Shown: positions 8,462 to 18,472 of the stretch, piece after piece
How the letters are laid out: each line of letters begins with the position of its first letter
Numbering within the stretch: the stretch's first letter is position 1
Source of the DNA: Paraglaciecola mesophila KMM 241
GTDB taxonomy: Bacteria > Pseudomonadota > Gammaproteobacteria > Enterobacterales > Alteromonadaceae
Direction of reading: 5' to 3'
DNA: 64,000 bases
Assembly: GCF_000315015.1 (NCBI RefSeq)
Contig: NZ_BAEP01000023.1
Location: 62,001 to 126,000 of the forward strand
Made by a program: the position numbers and the translations under genes
Notes under the pieces: generated by a model
The model's database searches: none
Seen by the model: the letters and a program-made list of their open reading frames with translations, nothing else
Told to the model about the DNA's origin: nothing

Positions 8462-11400
8462 GGTCAGCCTCCTGTTGGGCAGTGTTTACTAGAGTTGTGT
8501 CGTTGGATTGGCGTTCGCCGCGTTTAGCGAGCACGTAGTAAAATAATGGGGTGAGTAGTAGGCCAAATACGGTGACACCTATCATCCCTGAGAACACTGC
8601 AATGCCCATGGCTTGGCGCATCTCAGCACCAGCGCCACTTGAGAACACCATAGGCACCACACCCATGATGAACGCAATAGAGGTCATTAGTATCGGGCGT
8701 AGTCGCAAGCGACCGGCTTCAAGGATCGCCTCATAAGCGGTTCTGCCTTCGTCTTGCAATTCTTTGGCGAACTCGACAATTAAAATGGCATTCTTGGTTG
8801 CCAGCCCCACCAGCACAATAAAGCCAATTTGGGTGAATATGTTGTTGTCACCCCCGGCGATAAGCACGCCGCTCAATGCTGATAGTAGCGTCATTGGGAT
8901 GATCAAAATGATTGCCAAAGGTAGGCTCAAACTTTCATATTGTGCGGCTAACACCATGAACACCAACAAGATAATTAACGGGAAGATGTACATACCCGCA
9001 TTGCCTGCCAGTATTTGTTGATAGGTCAACTCGGTCCACTCGTAAGTCATGCCATTAGGCAGCGTTTCCGCTAATATTCTCTCAATCGCAGCCTGTGCTT
9101 CACCCGAACTATAGCCAGGTGCAGCGCCACCATTAATCTCAGCCGTGGTAAAACCGTTGTAATGCATTACGCGGTCCGGGCCTGCAGTGTTATTCACGTT
9201 AATGAATGAGCCAATTGGCACCATATCACCATTGTTGTTACGCACTTTTAGCTGAGCAATCTGCTCAGGGGTTTGTCTGAATTGCTCATCCGCTTGTACA
9301 TTGACTTGATACGTGCGGCCAAACTGGTTGAAGTCATTGGCGTATACTGAGCCCATATATCCTTGCAAGGTACTGAACAGCTCATCTAGCGAAACAGATT
9401 GTTGCTTGGCCTTGGTGCGGTCAATATCTACATCTAGCTGTGGCACATTGATTTGGTAACTTGAGAACACACCCGCTAACTCAGGTGTCGCCCATGCTTT
9501 TTGCATCACCTGCATAGTAATTTTATATAGCTCATCGTAACCGTAATTTGCCCGGTCTTGGATTTGCAGTCTAAATCCCCCTATAGTGCCCAAACCTTGT
9601 ACAGGCGGTGGCGGGAAAATAGCGATGTACGCATCCTCAATCGCCGCAAATTTTTGGTTAAGCTCAGCAGCAATAGCGCCCGCTGAAAGTGAGGGGTCTT
9701 TACGGTCTGCGAAGTCATCAAGAGGGGTAAATACAATGCCGCTGTTCGTGCTATTGGTAAAACCGTTAATACTCAAACCAGGGAAAGCCACGGAATGGGC
9801 AACGCCGGGTTGCTCAAGGGCAATACGCGACATCTCTTTGATCACTTCTTCAGTGCGATCAAGCGAAGCGGCATCAGGCAATTGGGCAAATGCCACCAAA
9901 TATTGCTTGTCTTGACCAGGCACATACCCTGTTGGCGTGGTGGTGAACTGCAACCCAGTTACACCTACCAAGGCAACGTAAATCACACCGACGAGCAAGC
10001 CAAAGCGCAGTACTTTTTTGACCACCCAGCCGTAACCGTCTGATAAACGCGCAAAGAAGCGGTTAAACGGGTTAAACAACCAACCGCCTAGGAGTTTGTC
10101 CATTCCACGGGTGAGGGCGTCTTTCTTGCTATCGTGGCCTTTAAGTAGCAAAGCTGACAAGGCAGGGCTTAGGGTGAGCGAGTTGATCGCCGAGATAAAG
10201 GTCGAAATTGTGATAGTCAGCGCGAATTGCTTGTAAAACTGACCAGTCAAACCAGACATGAACGCCGTTGGAATAAACACTGCTGCCAATACCAAAGTGG
10301 TGGCAACGATGGGGCCTGTTACTTCTTTCATCGCTTTTTGTGTTGCAGCAACTGGCGATAAACCATCTGCGATATTTCGTTCGACGTTTTCTACCACCAC
10401 TATGGCGTCATCCACAACTATGCCAATGGCGAGTACCAAGCCAAATAGCGATAAAGCGTTAAGTGAGAAGCCCAGTAAGTGCATGAATGCGAAGGTGCCC
10501 ACTAACGATACGGGGACCGCTACTAAAGGAATGATTGAGGCACGCCACGTTTGCAAAAATAGCACGACAACCAATACAACGAGCAGCACTGCTTCAAGTA
10601 GTGTTTTCATCACAGCTTCAATCGAGCCGCGAACAAATACCGTTGGGTCGTAAACAATGTCGTAACTCAAGCCTTCTGGAAAGGTTTTTGATAGCTCGGC
10701 CATTTTATTACGTACGTCATCAGAAATTTGAATAGCGTTAGAACCCGATGCTTGAAACACAGGCATGGCGACGGCATCTTGATTGTCCAGCATCGAGCGC
10801 AGCGCATAAGTTGATGCACCTAGCTCCACACGCGCTACATCTTTTAGGCGACTAATTTGCCCCTGTTCGCCTACTTTGATGATGATGTCTTCAAATTCTT
10901 GCACGTCGGTCAATCGACCTTTGACATTAATAAGCAGTTGAAAGTCGCTATCGCCACTGGGCTGAGCGCCTAAACTACCGGCAGCAGCCTGCTGATTTTG
11001 CTCGCGTATAGCGGCAATAATATTAGCGGGAGATAAACTAAGTGCCGCGACCTTGTTCGGATCTAACCATACCCGCATGCTGTAATCGCCAGCGCCAAAT
11101 ATGCGAACTTGCCCGACACCTTCAATCCTTGCTAATTCGTCTTTGACGTTGAGCACCGCATAGTTTGACAAGTAAAGCATGTCGTATCGTTCATCAGGTG
11201 AGGTTAAATGCACCACCATGGTTAAGTCAGGCGATGACTTTTCGGTGACTATCCCCAAACGTTGTACCTCTTCAGGTAAACGGGGCTTGGCTCGCTCTAC
11301 TCGGCTTTGTACTTGGGTTTGGGCTAAATCCACATCACTGCCTATCGCGAACGTGATAGTGAGGGTCATACGACCATCCGATGTGGCCTGAGAAGACATG

Positions 11401-11633
11401 TACAACATGTTTTCTACACCATTTATTTCTTGTTCAAGTGGTGAAGCAACGGTTTCAGCAATCACCTTGGGGTTGGCTCCCGGGTAATTAGCGGTAACCA
11501 CCACTGTAGGAGGAACAACTTCTGGATACTCTGTTATGGGCAGTAGCCATACTGATATGGCTCCTACGATAAAGAAAATCAGCGAGATAACCCCCGCAAA
11601 TATTGGGCGGCGTATAAAAAACTGCGAAAACAT
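8454..11633 (-). CDS. RND multidrug efflux transporter, HAE1 (AcrB/MexF-like)
   Basis: 1059 residues, full AcrB length. The start MFSQFFIRRPIFAGVISLI is canonical. Proton-relay aspartates are present in GIVVDDAIVVVENVERN (TM4, about residues 400-416), and TM10 has the conserved lysine in VLVGLATKNAILIVEFA. It pumps drugs, solvents or lipids from the periplasm or membrane to the outer-membrane duct using the proton gradient. It sits between its MFP (10 bp upstream) and OMF, in one operon divergent from a TetR gene with paired operators. Confidence 0.95.
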   Translation of the reverse strand: MFSQFFIRRPIFAGVISLIFFIVGAISVWLLPITEYPEVVPPTVVVTANYPGANPKVIAETVASPLEQEINGVENMLYMSSQATSDGRMTLTITFAIGSDVDLAQTQVQSRVERAKPRLPEEVQRLGIVTEKSSPDLTMVVHLTSPDERYDMLYLSNYAVLNVKDELARIEGVGQVRIFGAGDYSMRVWLDPNKVAALSLSPANIIAAIREQNQQAAAGSLGAQPSGDSDFQLLINVKGRLTDVQEFEDIIIKVGEQGQISRLKDVARVELGASTYALRSMLDNQDAVAMPVFQASGSNAIQISDDVRNKMAELSKTFPEGLSYDIVYDPTVFVRGSIEAVMKTLLEAVLLVVLVVVLFLQTWRASIIPLVAVPVSLVGTFAFMHLLGFSLNALSLFGLVLAIGIVVDDAIVVVENVERNIADGLSPVAATQKAMKEVTGPIVATTLVLAAVFIPTAFMSGLTGQFYKQFALTITISTFISAINSLTLSPALSALLLKGHDSKKDALTRGMDKLLGGWLFNPFNRFFARLSDGYGWVVKKVLRFGLLVGVIYVALVGVTGLQFTTTPTGYVPGQDKQYLVAFAQLPDAASLDRTEEVIKEMSRIALEQPGVAHSVAFPGLSINGFTNSTNSGIVFTPLDDFADRKDPSLSAGAIAAELNQKFAAIEDAYIAIFPPPPVQGLGTIGGFRLQIQDRANYGYDELYKITMQVMQKAWATPELAGVFSSYQINVPQLDVDIDRTKAKQQSVSLDELFSTLQGYMGSVYANDFNQFGRTYQVNVQADEQFRQTPEQIAQLKVRNNNGDMVPIGSFINVNNTAGPDRVMHYNGFTTAEINGGAAPGYSSGEAQAAIERILAETLPNGMTYEWTELTYQQILAGNAGMYIFPLIILLVFMVLAAQYESLSLPLAIILIIPMTLLSALSGVLIAGGDNNIFTQIGFIVLVGLATKNAILIVEFAKELQDEGRTAYEAILEAGRLRLRPILMTSIAFIMGVVPMVFSSGAGAEMRQAMGIAVFSGMIGVTVFGLLLTPLFYYVLAKRGERQSNDTTLVNTAQQEADHG

Positions 11634-11643
11634 GGTTGGCCCC

Positions 11644-12891
11644 TTAGCCGCGTTCTGCGAATGATTCGTTGGCTTGTGCCGTCAATGCATTGCTAGTTTG
11701 GTCGAGTGATTTTTGTTGTTGACGAAGTGCAGTCAGGGCTTCTTGAGTTGTCATATCAACGACATTCGGTTGAACTTGCATGTTCGGACGCACGCGCTGT
11801 AAGCCATTAACAACTATAGTGTCATCAGGGGATAAACCATCAGTCACTATGCGTAAACCGTTGATTTTCTCGCCTAAAACGACGTTACGGTATTCCAATC
11901 GGTTGTCTTGGTTGACGACCAGCACAAACTTTCTGTTGAGATCAGTACCGATGGCTTTTTCATCAATCAAAATACCTTGATATGAGTTACTGCCAATCAG
12001 TTTTACCCGAGCAAATAATCCAGGCAGTAAGGTATGTGCATCATTGGCGAAAGTCGCGCGAATACGAATAGTGCCGGTCTGCTGATTGACTGCGTTATCA
12101 ACAAAATCGATATTGCCGGTATGAGAGAAATTCGCGTCGTTGGCTAGTGCCATATAAACAGGGTTACCTGTTGTGTCGCGCGTATCAGAGCGTTGGCCTG
12201 ATTCTGCCAATTGGGCGTACTTTAAGTAAGTTTGCTCGTCTACATCAAAGTAGGCGTACATTTTATCCATCGACACTAAGCTCGTAAGCTGACTTTGCCC
12301 AGCATTGACGAAGTTACCTTCGGTGATAAGCGCATATGATACGCGCCCAGCAATTGGCGCAGTGACTTGGGTGTAAGACAAGTCTAATTCGGCGCGCTCT
12401 AGTGCAGCTGATACCGAGGCAACTGTAGCGGTAGTTTGTTGTTTGCGCGCTAATCGACCGTCCAAAATTTCAATGGAAACAGCGCGTTGTTCGCTAAGTG
12501 TTTTGGCGCGTTCGAAATCATTTTGCGCCTGAACAGATGCACTTTTTGCACTTTGTAATTCTGCTTTGAGGCGATCAACTTCTGCTTTAAATGGGCGTGC
12601 GTCAATCTGAAATAAAACATCACCCTTGGCAACAACAGCACCTTCATCAAACAACACTTTTTCGATATAACCTGATACACGTGGCATGAGCGTGACGGTT
12701 TGTGGTGCCTGTAAGCGGCCGGTGAATTCGTCCCACTCGGTTATGCGCTCATTTACCACTTGTGCCACGCTGACTTGAGGTGCAATAAGGGCCGCAGGTT
12801 GGTTTGACGTATCTGGATTGCCACAAGCGACCAACACAACGCTGGCGATCCCGCCTAGTACCCAATTTTTGAAGGTGTGTTTTGTACTCAT
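11644..12891 (-). CDS. RND efflux periplasmic adaptor (MFP) lipoprotein
   Basis: 415 residues, with lipobox LVAC (Cys23) anchoring it to the inner membrane. Typical AcrA/MexE order: beta-barrel start (PRVSGYIEKVLFDEGAVVAKGD, lipoyl half 1), a helical hairpin around 100-160, lipoyl half 2 (LSYTQVTAPIAGRVSYALITEGNFV, given here only as a marker of position 170-195), then the membrane-proximal domain. First gene of the pump operon. Confidence 0.92.
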   Translation of the reverse strand: MSTKHTFKNWVLGGIASVVLVACGNPDTSNQPAALIAPQVSVAQVVNERITEWDEFTGRLQAPQTVTLMPRVSGYIEKVLFDEGAVVAKGDVLFQIDARPFKAEVDRLKAELQSAKSASVQAQNDFERAKTLSEQRAVSIEILDGRLARKQQTTATVASVSAALERAELDLSYTQVTAPIAGRVSYALITEGNFVNAGQSQLTSLVSMDKMYAYFDVDEQTYLKYAQLAESGQRSDTRDTTGNPVYMALANDANFSHTGNIDFVDNAVNQQTGTIRIRATFANDAHTLLPGLFARVKLIGSNSYQGILIDEKAIGTDLNRKFVLVVNQDNRLEYRNVVLGEKINGLRIVTDGLSPDDTIVVNGLQRVRPNMQVQPNVVDMTTQEALTALRQQQKSLDQTSNALTAQANESFAERG

Positions 12892-13308
12892 GAGATTTAT
12901 GTCCTTTGATTTAACCTGATTAAAAATGTTGTTCTTAATAAACGTTGCTATTTATGTACTGGTCGGTAAGAATATAGATGAACAGTATTTAGTCAATCTA
13001 TTTTTATACCGATCGGTAAGTTATTTTGGTTCTATTTAATATCAGTTTTTTATAGCCGCCACCAACGCGCTGGCATGTACTTGAGAAAAGCAGTGAGATT
13101 TGAACTTTGTGCAGACGAGAGTGCCTAACCACACGATACATAATACGCGGGCAAACGAGTTATCTGAATGTCGAAAACTTCAGTAATCTTGCCTGATCCT
13201 GCACATTGATTGTGCTACTTGTATTGTACTAAAGAGTATATAACCCCATATAGACAGGGGTTAATTACCTGTTTACTATGTGAGCATATTTACATCAGGA
13301 GCTAAATA
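12892..13308. promoter_or_regulatory. Divergent promoter region with paired TetR operators
   Basis: Two related sites, TACTGGTCGGTA (12957-12968) and the perfect palindrome TACCGATCGGTA (13007-13018), are spaced exactly 50 bp apart, close to five helical turns. They lie 66-130 bp upstream of the MFP start and about 300 bp from the TetR start. Derepression of the efflux operon by the adjacent TetR protein is the natural reading. The remaining sequence to 13308 holds nothing I recognise. Confidence 0.7.
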
Positions 13309-13923
13309 ATGAGTGCTGTTAGTTGTACTGCCGCAGTGGGTAGGCCACGGGCTTTTGACATGCAAACTGCGCTTGAAAAAGCGTTAGACGTATTCTGGAC
13401 CAAAGGGTACGACGGTGCCTCTTTGTCTGACTTGACCAGTGCAATGGGGATTAATAAACCCAGTTTGTATTCTGCATTTGGCAACAAAGAGCAGCTGTTT
13501 TTAAAGGCTATCGAGTTTTATGAAAGTCGCCCGTGTGGTTTTTTCAAACCTGCGTTAGAGCAGCCCACTGCTTATGAGGTCGCTGAATGTATGTTGTTAG
13601 GCGCGGCGAAAAGTATGTCAGATACATCTCACCCTCAGGGGTGCGTGATGGTACAAGGCGCTCTATCATGTAGTGAAGCTGCCGCTGGCGTCAAAGAAGT
13701 ACTTATTGACCGCCGTCAACAGAGTGAATCAGAAGTACGTGACCGTTTCGAACTTGCAAAAAACCAAGGTGACTTATCAAAGGATGAAGATTCAGAAGCA
13801 TTGGCTCGTTATTTATGTACTGTGATCAATGGTATTGCTATTCAAGCCAGCAGCGGGGCAACTGAAAAGCAATTAGTGGATGTGGCCCACATGGCGTTAA
13901 AGAGTTTCCCCCGTAATTCGTAG
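13309..13923 (+). CDS. TetR/AcrR-family regulator of the RND pump
   Basis: 204 residues, ATG preceded by CAGGAG. The HTH is at about residues 38-62 (SLSDLTSAMGINKPSLYSAF), followed by GNKEQLFLKAIEFY, a very common AcrR-type continuation. The C-terminal half resembles TetR_C domains of this branch (GCVMVQGALSCSEAA). Position and the operator pair identify it as the likely repressor of the divergent efflux operon. The ligand is unknown. Confidence 0.88.
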   Translation: MSAVSCTAAVGRPRAFDMQTALEKALDVFWTKGYDGASLSDLTSAMGINKPSLYSAFGNKEQLFLKAIEFYESRPCGFFKPALEQPTAYEVAECMLLGAAKSMSDTSHPQGCVMVQGALSCSEAAAGVKEVLIDRRQQSESEVRDRFELAKNQGDLSKDEDSEALARYLCTVINGIAIQASSGATEKQLVDVAHMALKSFPRNS

Positions 13924-14431
13924 CTCACACTCTTCATTCGTATCTATATGCCTATTCCATACCTTTGAATAGGCAATACTCCTCTTGTTACCACTTCAAA
14001 TTTTAGTGCCTCTTGGGTCAATCTTAGTCAATATGACTGATGTACTTAAAATCGATTAATATCGGATATATTGCAGCTAACGTCGGCTAAAAATCAGGTA
14101 AGCGAACAATGTAGTTATTGCCAGTTTTCAACGGTTGGTTTATCTCAATTTTAGGCTGCCTTTTCATCATATAAATTATGTTAATTTATAGAGAAACAGA
14201 GGGCTGCAAAGATGTTAATTACTTTGGCTTGTAGGTATAATCAATGTCAGTTCAAGTCGCGAAAAACGAACACGTTTGATTAAGTGTCATAGGCGATATT
14301 TCGCTTACAGTTTTATTCAAGCGAAGAAAATGCAGCTAGTATGCAAAGGGGTATAATACCGACGTGTTCGGTGTCCTTTAATACGTTTCTCGTCAAATCA
14401 ATTTTATACGATTTTTATACGGAAGAAAGTT
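13924..14431. other. Intergenic region before the fructokinase gene
   Basis: No gene seen. A 9-bp inverted repeat TGCCTATTC...GAATAGGCA (13949-13957 / 13967-13975) just after the TetR stop could end its transcript, but it lacks a T run. The rest is AT-rich and presumably contains the fructokinase promoter, which I cannot assign with confidence. Confidence 0.35.
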
Positions 14432-15394
14432 ATGAAGATAGTTTGCGTTGGTGAAATGCTCATCGATTTTGTGTGTACAGATACCAACAAAGGTTTGGTC
14501 AACGGCGTTAATTACGTGAAAAAATCCGGTGGGGCACCGGCCAATGTGGCTGCCTGTATTGGTAAGTTAGGAGGCGATGCCGTTTTAGTCGGCTCTGTAG
14601 GCAATGACCCCTTCGGTGAGTTTTTAATTAACGAAGTTAAAGGGTACGGCGTAAATACCGATCAAGTGGCTTCATTATCTTCATCGACTACTCTAGCGTT
14701 TGTATCATTAGGGGATAACGGCGAGCGTGAATTTGCCTTTAACCGCGGTGCTGATGAACAACTCAGTCTCGATGATTCAACCATTAATGCTTTGTTAGAA
14801 GATTCAATCTTGCATCTTGGTTCAGCCACAGCCTTACTGGGCGGTGAGTTAGGGGATAGCTATTTACGCTTGGCTGAGCAAGGGAAGAAAAATGGCAACG
14901 TTATTTGTTTCGACCCAAATTACCGCGTGGATTTGTGGCGCGGCCGTGATGCCGAATTTAGAGAAATCTGTAATACCTACTTCGCTTTAGCAGACATGGT
15001 TAAAGTCAGTGATGAAGAGCTAGTTTTGTTGTCACAGCAAGACGATATGGCAGCAGGGTGCCAGTATTTTCATGACCTAGGTGTGAAGGTGGTATTAGTG
15101 ACGCTTGGTCCAGAAGGCTGTTTAATTTCACAAAACGGCCAGCAGTATATTGTGCCGGCGTATGAAATTAACGCGGTTGACACCACAGGCGCAGGTGACT
15201 CGTTTATTGGTGCTATCTTGTTCCAAATGGCCAATAGCCAGCCTGGGGACAACTTTTTCCAAGATGAATTTAAAGGGTTTATCGAGTTTGCTGGTAAAGT
15301 CAGTGGCTTAGTGTGCGCCAAAATTGGTGCAATGACGGCGCTGCCCACCTTACCTGAAGTTAATGCCATGACGTTCGTGGTTAAAAAGAAGTAA
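14432..15394 (+). CDS. PfkB-family sugar kinase, probable fructokinase
   Basis: 320 residues, normal for bacterial fructokinases. PfkB signature 1 is GGAPANVA (33-40) and signature 2 is DTTGAGDSFIGA (250-261), with Asp256 as catalytic base and the GAGD anion hole. Likely phosphorylates fructose to fructose-6-phosphate in the cytoplasm, the expected step after polyol oxidation. It is convergent with the polyol transport operon on the other strand, and a shared bidirectional terminator separates them. A 2-keto-sugar kinase of other specificity cannot be excluded. Confidence 0.85.
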   Translation: MKIVCVGEMLIDFVCTDTNKGLVNGVNYVKKSGGAPANVAACIGKLGGDAVLVGSVGNDPFGEFLINEVKGYGVNTDQVASLSSSTTLAFVSLGDNGEREFAFNRGADEQLSLDDSTINALLEDSILHLGSATALLGGELGDSYLRLAEQGKKNGNVICFDPNYRVDLWRGRDAEFREICNTYFALADMVKVSDEELVLLSQQDDMAAGCQYFHDLGVKVVLVTLGPEGCLISQNGQQYIVPAYEINAVDTTGAGDSFIGAILFQMANSQPGDNFFQDEFKGFIEFAGKVSGLVCAKIGAMTALPTLPEVNAMTFVVKKK

Positions 15395-15430
15395 TCAATA
15401 AACTTTAGCTTCAAGGTATCACACATTAGA

Positions 15431-15454
15431 AAGGGACCAAATGGTCCCTTTTTT
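15431..15454. terminator. Bidirectional rho-independent terminator
   Basis: 8-bp stem AAGGGACC / GGTCCCTT with an AAAT loop, followed by a T run. Located between the convergent fructokinase and SorC-type regulator genes. Confidence 0.9.
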
Positions 15455-15529
15455 GTACCCACATTCTAGGCTGTGATCTGTGTTTGCGTTGAAGTTTGGT
15501 GCTTTGAGTGAAGCTAGCCAAGCCGTGCG

Positions 15530-16489
15530 CTAATCGATACTTAATAAACGCTCTGCGGTGTATTCGTTGGTGATCAAGGAATTGACCAGTTTTGAGCGCA
15601 GCGCGCCTAAAATGGAATACACTTTTTCTTCGCCCGCAGCCAATGCAAATACTAATTTATCAGATCCGACAATAAGCGGAGTACTGGCGACACGCTCGTT
15701 TATAGCGCAGTCGAGTAATTTACCGTTTTTATCAAATACCCAGCTGATCATTTCACCCACAGCCCCGCCCGCTTGTAACTCATCTAATTCTTTGGGAGTT
15801 ACAAAGCCGTCGAGATGTAACGGTGAATTCGCGCCTAAATTACCCACGCCAACAAAGGTTACGTCAGCTTGCTGAGCCAATTGCATGTTTTGCGAGATGT
15901 GCGGCATGGCATGTAACTGATTCTTTGCTTTAACGGTTTCAGGTAACACCGGCAGCGGCATGGGGTAATGTTTAGCGTTCACCCGCTCAGCCATGCGAAC
16001 TACTACATCATAAGGGGAGGCTGAACCGTCTGATGCCATATTACCCAATAGCGCTACAACCTTATGATCAGGACAATTCAAAGGGGCGAGTTCATCAACA
16101 CACGCACGAAGCACTCGCCCGGTGCCCATAGCCAGTGTTTTTGGCTGTTCAGATTTTAAATGGCGTTCAATCTCGTTCGCGCCTGCCTGAGCTAAGCCCA
16201 CCGTTGATGAGGGGTCACTAGGGTCGCTAGGCACCACTTCGCATGATTGCAAACCAAAGCGACTGGCAATTTTGTCGGCTAAATCCATACATTTTGCAAT
16301 GGGGTGATCCAAACGTACCTTTACTAACTTTTCGCTAACAGATAAGGCAACCATGCGCTGGGCTGATTGACGTGATACCCCTAGCTTTTTGGCAATTTCA
16401 TCTTGGGTATTTCCGGCAACGTAGTACATCCAGCCAGCGCGTGCGGCATCATCTAATCGTCTGTTTTCGGCGTTGGAAAGCTTAACCAC
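15530..16489 (-). CDS. SorC/DeoR-family sugar-responsive transcriptional regulator
   Basis: 319 residues. The N-terminal HTH (NTQDEIAKKLGVSRQSAQRMV, about 27-47, with conserved ...VSR.... recognition helix) is followed by a SorC sugar-binding domain with LAMGTGRVLRACVDEL and the GVGNLG segment that holds the sugar phosphate. These regulators bind phosphorylated sugars. It is the last gene of the leftward polyol operon, with its start overlapping the HAD gene by 8 bp. It probably controls the operon; the effector is plausibly a hexose or hexitol phosphate. Confidence 0.88.
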   Translation of the reverse strand: MVKLSNAENRRLDDAARAGWMYYVAGNTQDEIAKKLGVSRQSAQRMVALSVSEKLVKVRLDHPIAKCMDLADKIASRFGLQSCEVVPSDPSDPSSTVGLAQAGANEIERHLKSEQPKTLAMGTGRVLRACVDELAPLNCPDHKVVALLGNMASDGSASPYDVVVRMAERVNAKHYPMPLPVLPETVKAKNQLHAMPHISQNMQLAQQADVTFVGVGNLGANSPLHLDGFVTPKELDELQAGGAVGEMISWVFDKNGKLLDCAINERVASTPLIVGSDKLVFALAAGEEKVYSILGALRSKLVNSLITNEYTAERLLSID

Positions 16490-17204
16490 GGTTACCTCTC
16501 GATTTCATTGTGTTTGTTAATGCAGGGGCGAGTGAATACAGGTCTTGCCATTGGCTAATGGTCGTTACATCGTCAGATAATGGGTCGACGGCTCTGCGCC
16601 AAGGCCCCATGTGACTGGCACCGGCAAAACGGATTACCTGCATGTTAGCCGCTTTTGCAGCCTGCACGCCCGCGGGTGAGTCTTCAATAACTAGGCAGTG
16701 CTGGGTATCAACGCCCATGTTTTTAGCGGCATGCAAGAATAAATCTGGCGCGGGTTTGCCGTTTTCTACTTGTGAGGCGGTGAAAATATGCGGAGCAAAG
16801 TAGCGCTCCAACCCCGTGACTGACATGGCATGTCCTACACGAGTTGGTGAACTGCTCGTGGCAATGCAGCGCGGCACCGCTAGGGCATCGAGCATATCAG
16901 TTAACCCTGAGGTAGGTTGCAGCTCAGCAGTGAAGGCAGCGATCAAAGCTTTTTGATATTCGGGGCGAAAAGTAGCAGGCAAGGAGACATCAAAGTCTTG
17001 GTATATTTTGGCGGTGACGTGTTCAAAACTATGACCAAGAAAATGGGTTTCAAAGTAGCTATCGGTGATATCAACGCCTAGATTGCTAAGTAAAATCAGT
17101 AGCTCGCGTTTACTTAAGCCTTCACTATCAATCAATACGCCATCGCAATCGAAAATAACCAATTGTATGTCAGCTAATTCGGGTAATGCTTGTTTTACGT
17201 CCAT
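16482..17204 (-). CDS. HAD-superfamily hydrolase, beta-phosphoglucomutase-like
   Basis: About 240 residues. I prefer the ATG at 17204; a GTG four codons upstream (17216) is also possible. Motif I is VIFDCDGVLIDSEG (nucleophile Asp19, acid/base Asp21), motif II Thr/Ser lies in CIATSSSP, and motif III/IV is VIEDSPAGVQAAKAA. This is the subfamily I cap class of sugar-phosphate phosphatases and mutases. In a polyol operon it probably removes a phosphate from a sugar or polyol phosphate, either catabolic or as detoxification. Substrate uncertain. Confidence 0.8.
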   Translation of the reverse strand: MDVKQALPELADIQLVIFDCDGVLIDSEGLSKRELLILLSNLGVDITDSYFETHFLGHSFEHVTAKIYQDFDVSLPATFRPEYQKALIAAFTAELQPTSGLTDMLDALAVPRCIATSSSPTRVGHAMSVTGLERYFAPHIFTASQVENGKPAPDLFLHAAKNMGVDTQHCLVIEDSPAGVQAAKAANMQVIRFAGASHMGPWRRAVDPLSDDVTTISQWQDLYSLAPALTNTMKSRGNRG

Positions 17205-17445
17205 TATTATTACCACTATCGTTGATTCAATATTAATGCCTGTTTTGCTACTTTTTAGAGCTCCGCTACTTCATGTAGCTTCGCTCATTTTGCAGCAATT
17301 GCTCATTAAGTAAATGAATATACGCACAAATATCACTTAATCATTAACTGATTTATTGCTCAAGCATGACTTAATCAGTTCAGCTGCGCTTTTGTTACAA
17401 CACTTTCATTACCATGCTTTTCATCGATGGGCATAGTCGCAGCTG

Positions 17446-18462
17446 TTACTGATTTCCCTTGCTTGGCAATGTTATCCCTTGGTCATTGAAGCGCAGTATC
17501 TTGCTTTGATCGGCACTAAGTGAAATATCGTCACCATAGCTCAAGGGACAGTCTCCATTAGCTTTAACGGTCAATGTACCTATACCATCGACTTGCACAT
17601 GCAAGAAGGTTTCTGAACCTAGATGTTCAACCACGCCTACTTTACCTGACCAAATACCTGCATCTGTTGTAATCTGGAAGTGCTCAGGGCGCACGCCTAA
17701 ACAGGTTGCGCCGTCTTCTTTGGTTTGCTTCAACTCAATAAAATTCATTTTTGGTGAGCCAATAAAGCCCGCCACAAAACGATTCACAGGATGTTGGTAA
17801 AGCTCCAATGGCGTGCCGACTTGTTCGATAATTCCTGCATTAAATACCGCAATTCTGTCCGCCATGGTCATGGCTTCAACCTGATCGTGGGTCACGTAAA
17901 TCATGGTGGTTTTCAGGCTTTTATGCAGCTCTGAAATTTCCAAACGCATATTAACGCGAAGTGATGCATCAAGGTTTGATAAAGGCTCATCAAACAAAAA
18001 AGCAGAAGGCTGGCGCACAATAGCGCGGCCAATCGCCACACGTTGGCGCTGACCACCGGAAAGTTGCCCTGGTTTGCGGTCTAGATAGTCGCCTAAATTC
18101 AGTATCTTCGCAGCTGAAGCAATTTTCTGCTCAATTTCTGCAGCCGGCACTTTGGCGCGCTTTAAAGGGAACGCGATATTGTTGCGCACCGACATATGCG
18201 GGTAGAGCGCATAAGATTGGAACACCATGGCAAGGCCGCGCTTAGCTGGGGGTGTACTTGTGGCGTCTTGGCCGTCAATATCGATATTGCCACTTGTGGT
18301 GTCTTCTAAGCCTGCGATCATGCGTAGCAAGGTTGATTTGCCACAACCAGATGGTCCAACGAACACGATAAACTCGCCATCTCTTATTTCTAAATCCAGC
18401 GGTTTAATAACATTCACTTCGTCGAAGTTTTTAGTGACCTGCTTTAAAGTAATACTGCCCAT
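17446..18462 (-). CDS. ABC transporter ATPase, polyol/maltose type (SmoK/MalK-like)
   Basis: 338 residues. Walker A GPSGCGKS (36-43), signature [14 protein letters not shown], Walker [16 protein letters not shown], and switch histidine in [11 protein letters not shown] are all present. The C-terminal regulatory TOBE part includes CLGVRPEHF. It energises the importer formed with the two permeases immediately upstream (10-bp gap). MalK-type ATPases of this group drive sugar alcohol or oligosaccharide import. Confidence 0.92.
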   Translation of the reverse strand: MGSITLKQVTKNFDEVNVIKPLDLEIRDGEFIVFVGPSGCGKSTLLRMIAGLEDTTSGNIDIDGQDATSTPPAKRGLAMVFQSYALYPHMSVRNNIAFPLKRAKVPAAEIEQKIASAAKILNLGDYLDRKPGQLSGGQRQRVAIGRAIVRQPSAFLFDEPLSNLDASLRVNMRLEISELHKSLKTTMIYVTHDQVEAMTMADRIAVFNAGIIEQVGTPLELYQHPVNRFVAGFIGSPKMNFIELKQTKEDGATCLGVRPEHFQITTDAGIWSGKVGVVEHLGSETFLHVQVDGIGTLTVKANGDCPLSYGDDISLSADQSKILRFNDQGITLPSKGNQ

Positions 18463-18472
18463 GATAATTCTC

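Noticed and set aside
9586-10653. Rightward reading frames inside the RND transporter gene
   Set aside because: They are antisense to a highly conserved gene and show skewed composition typical of shadow frames.
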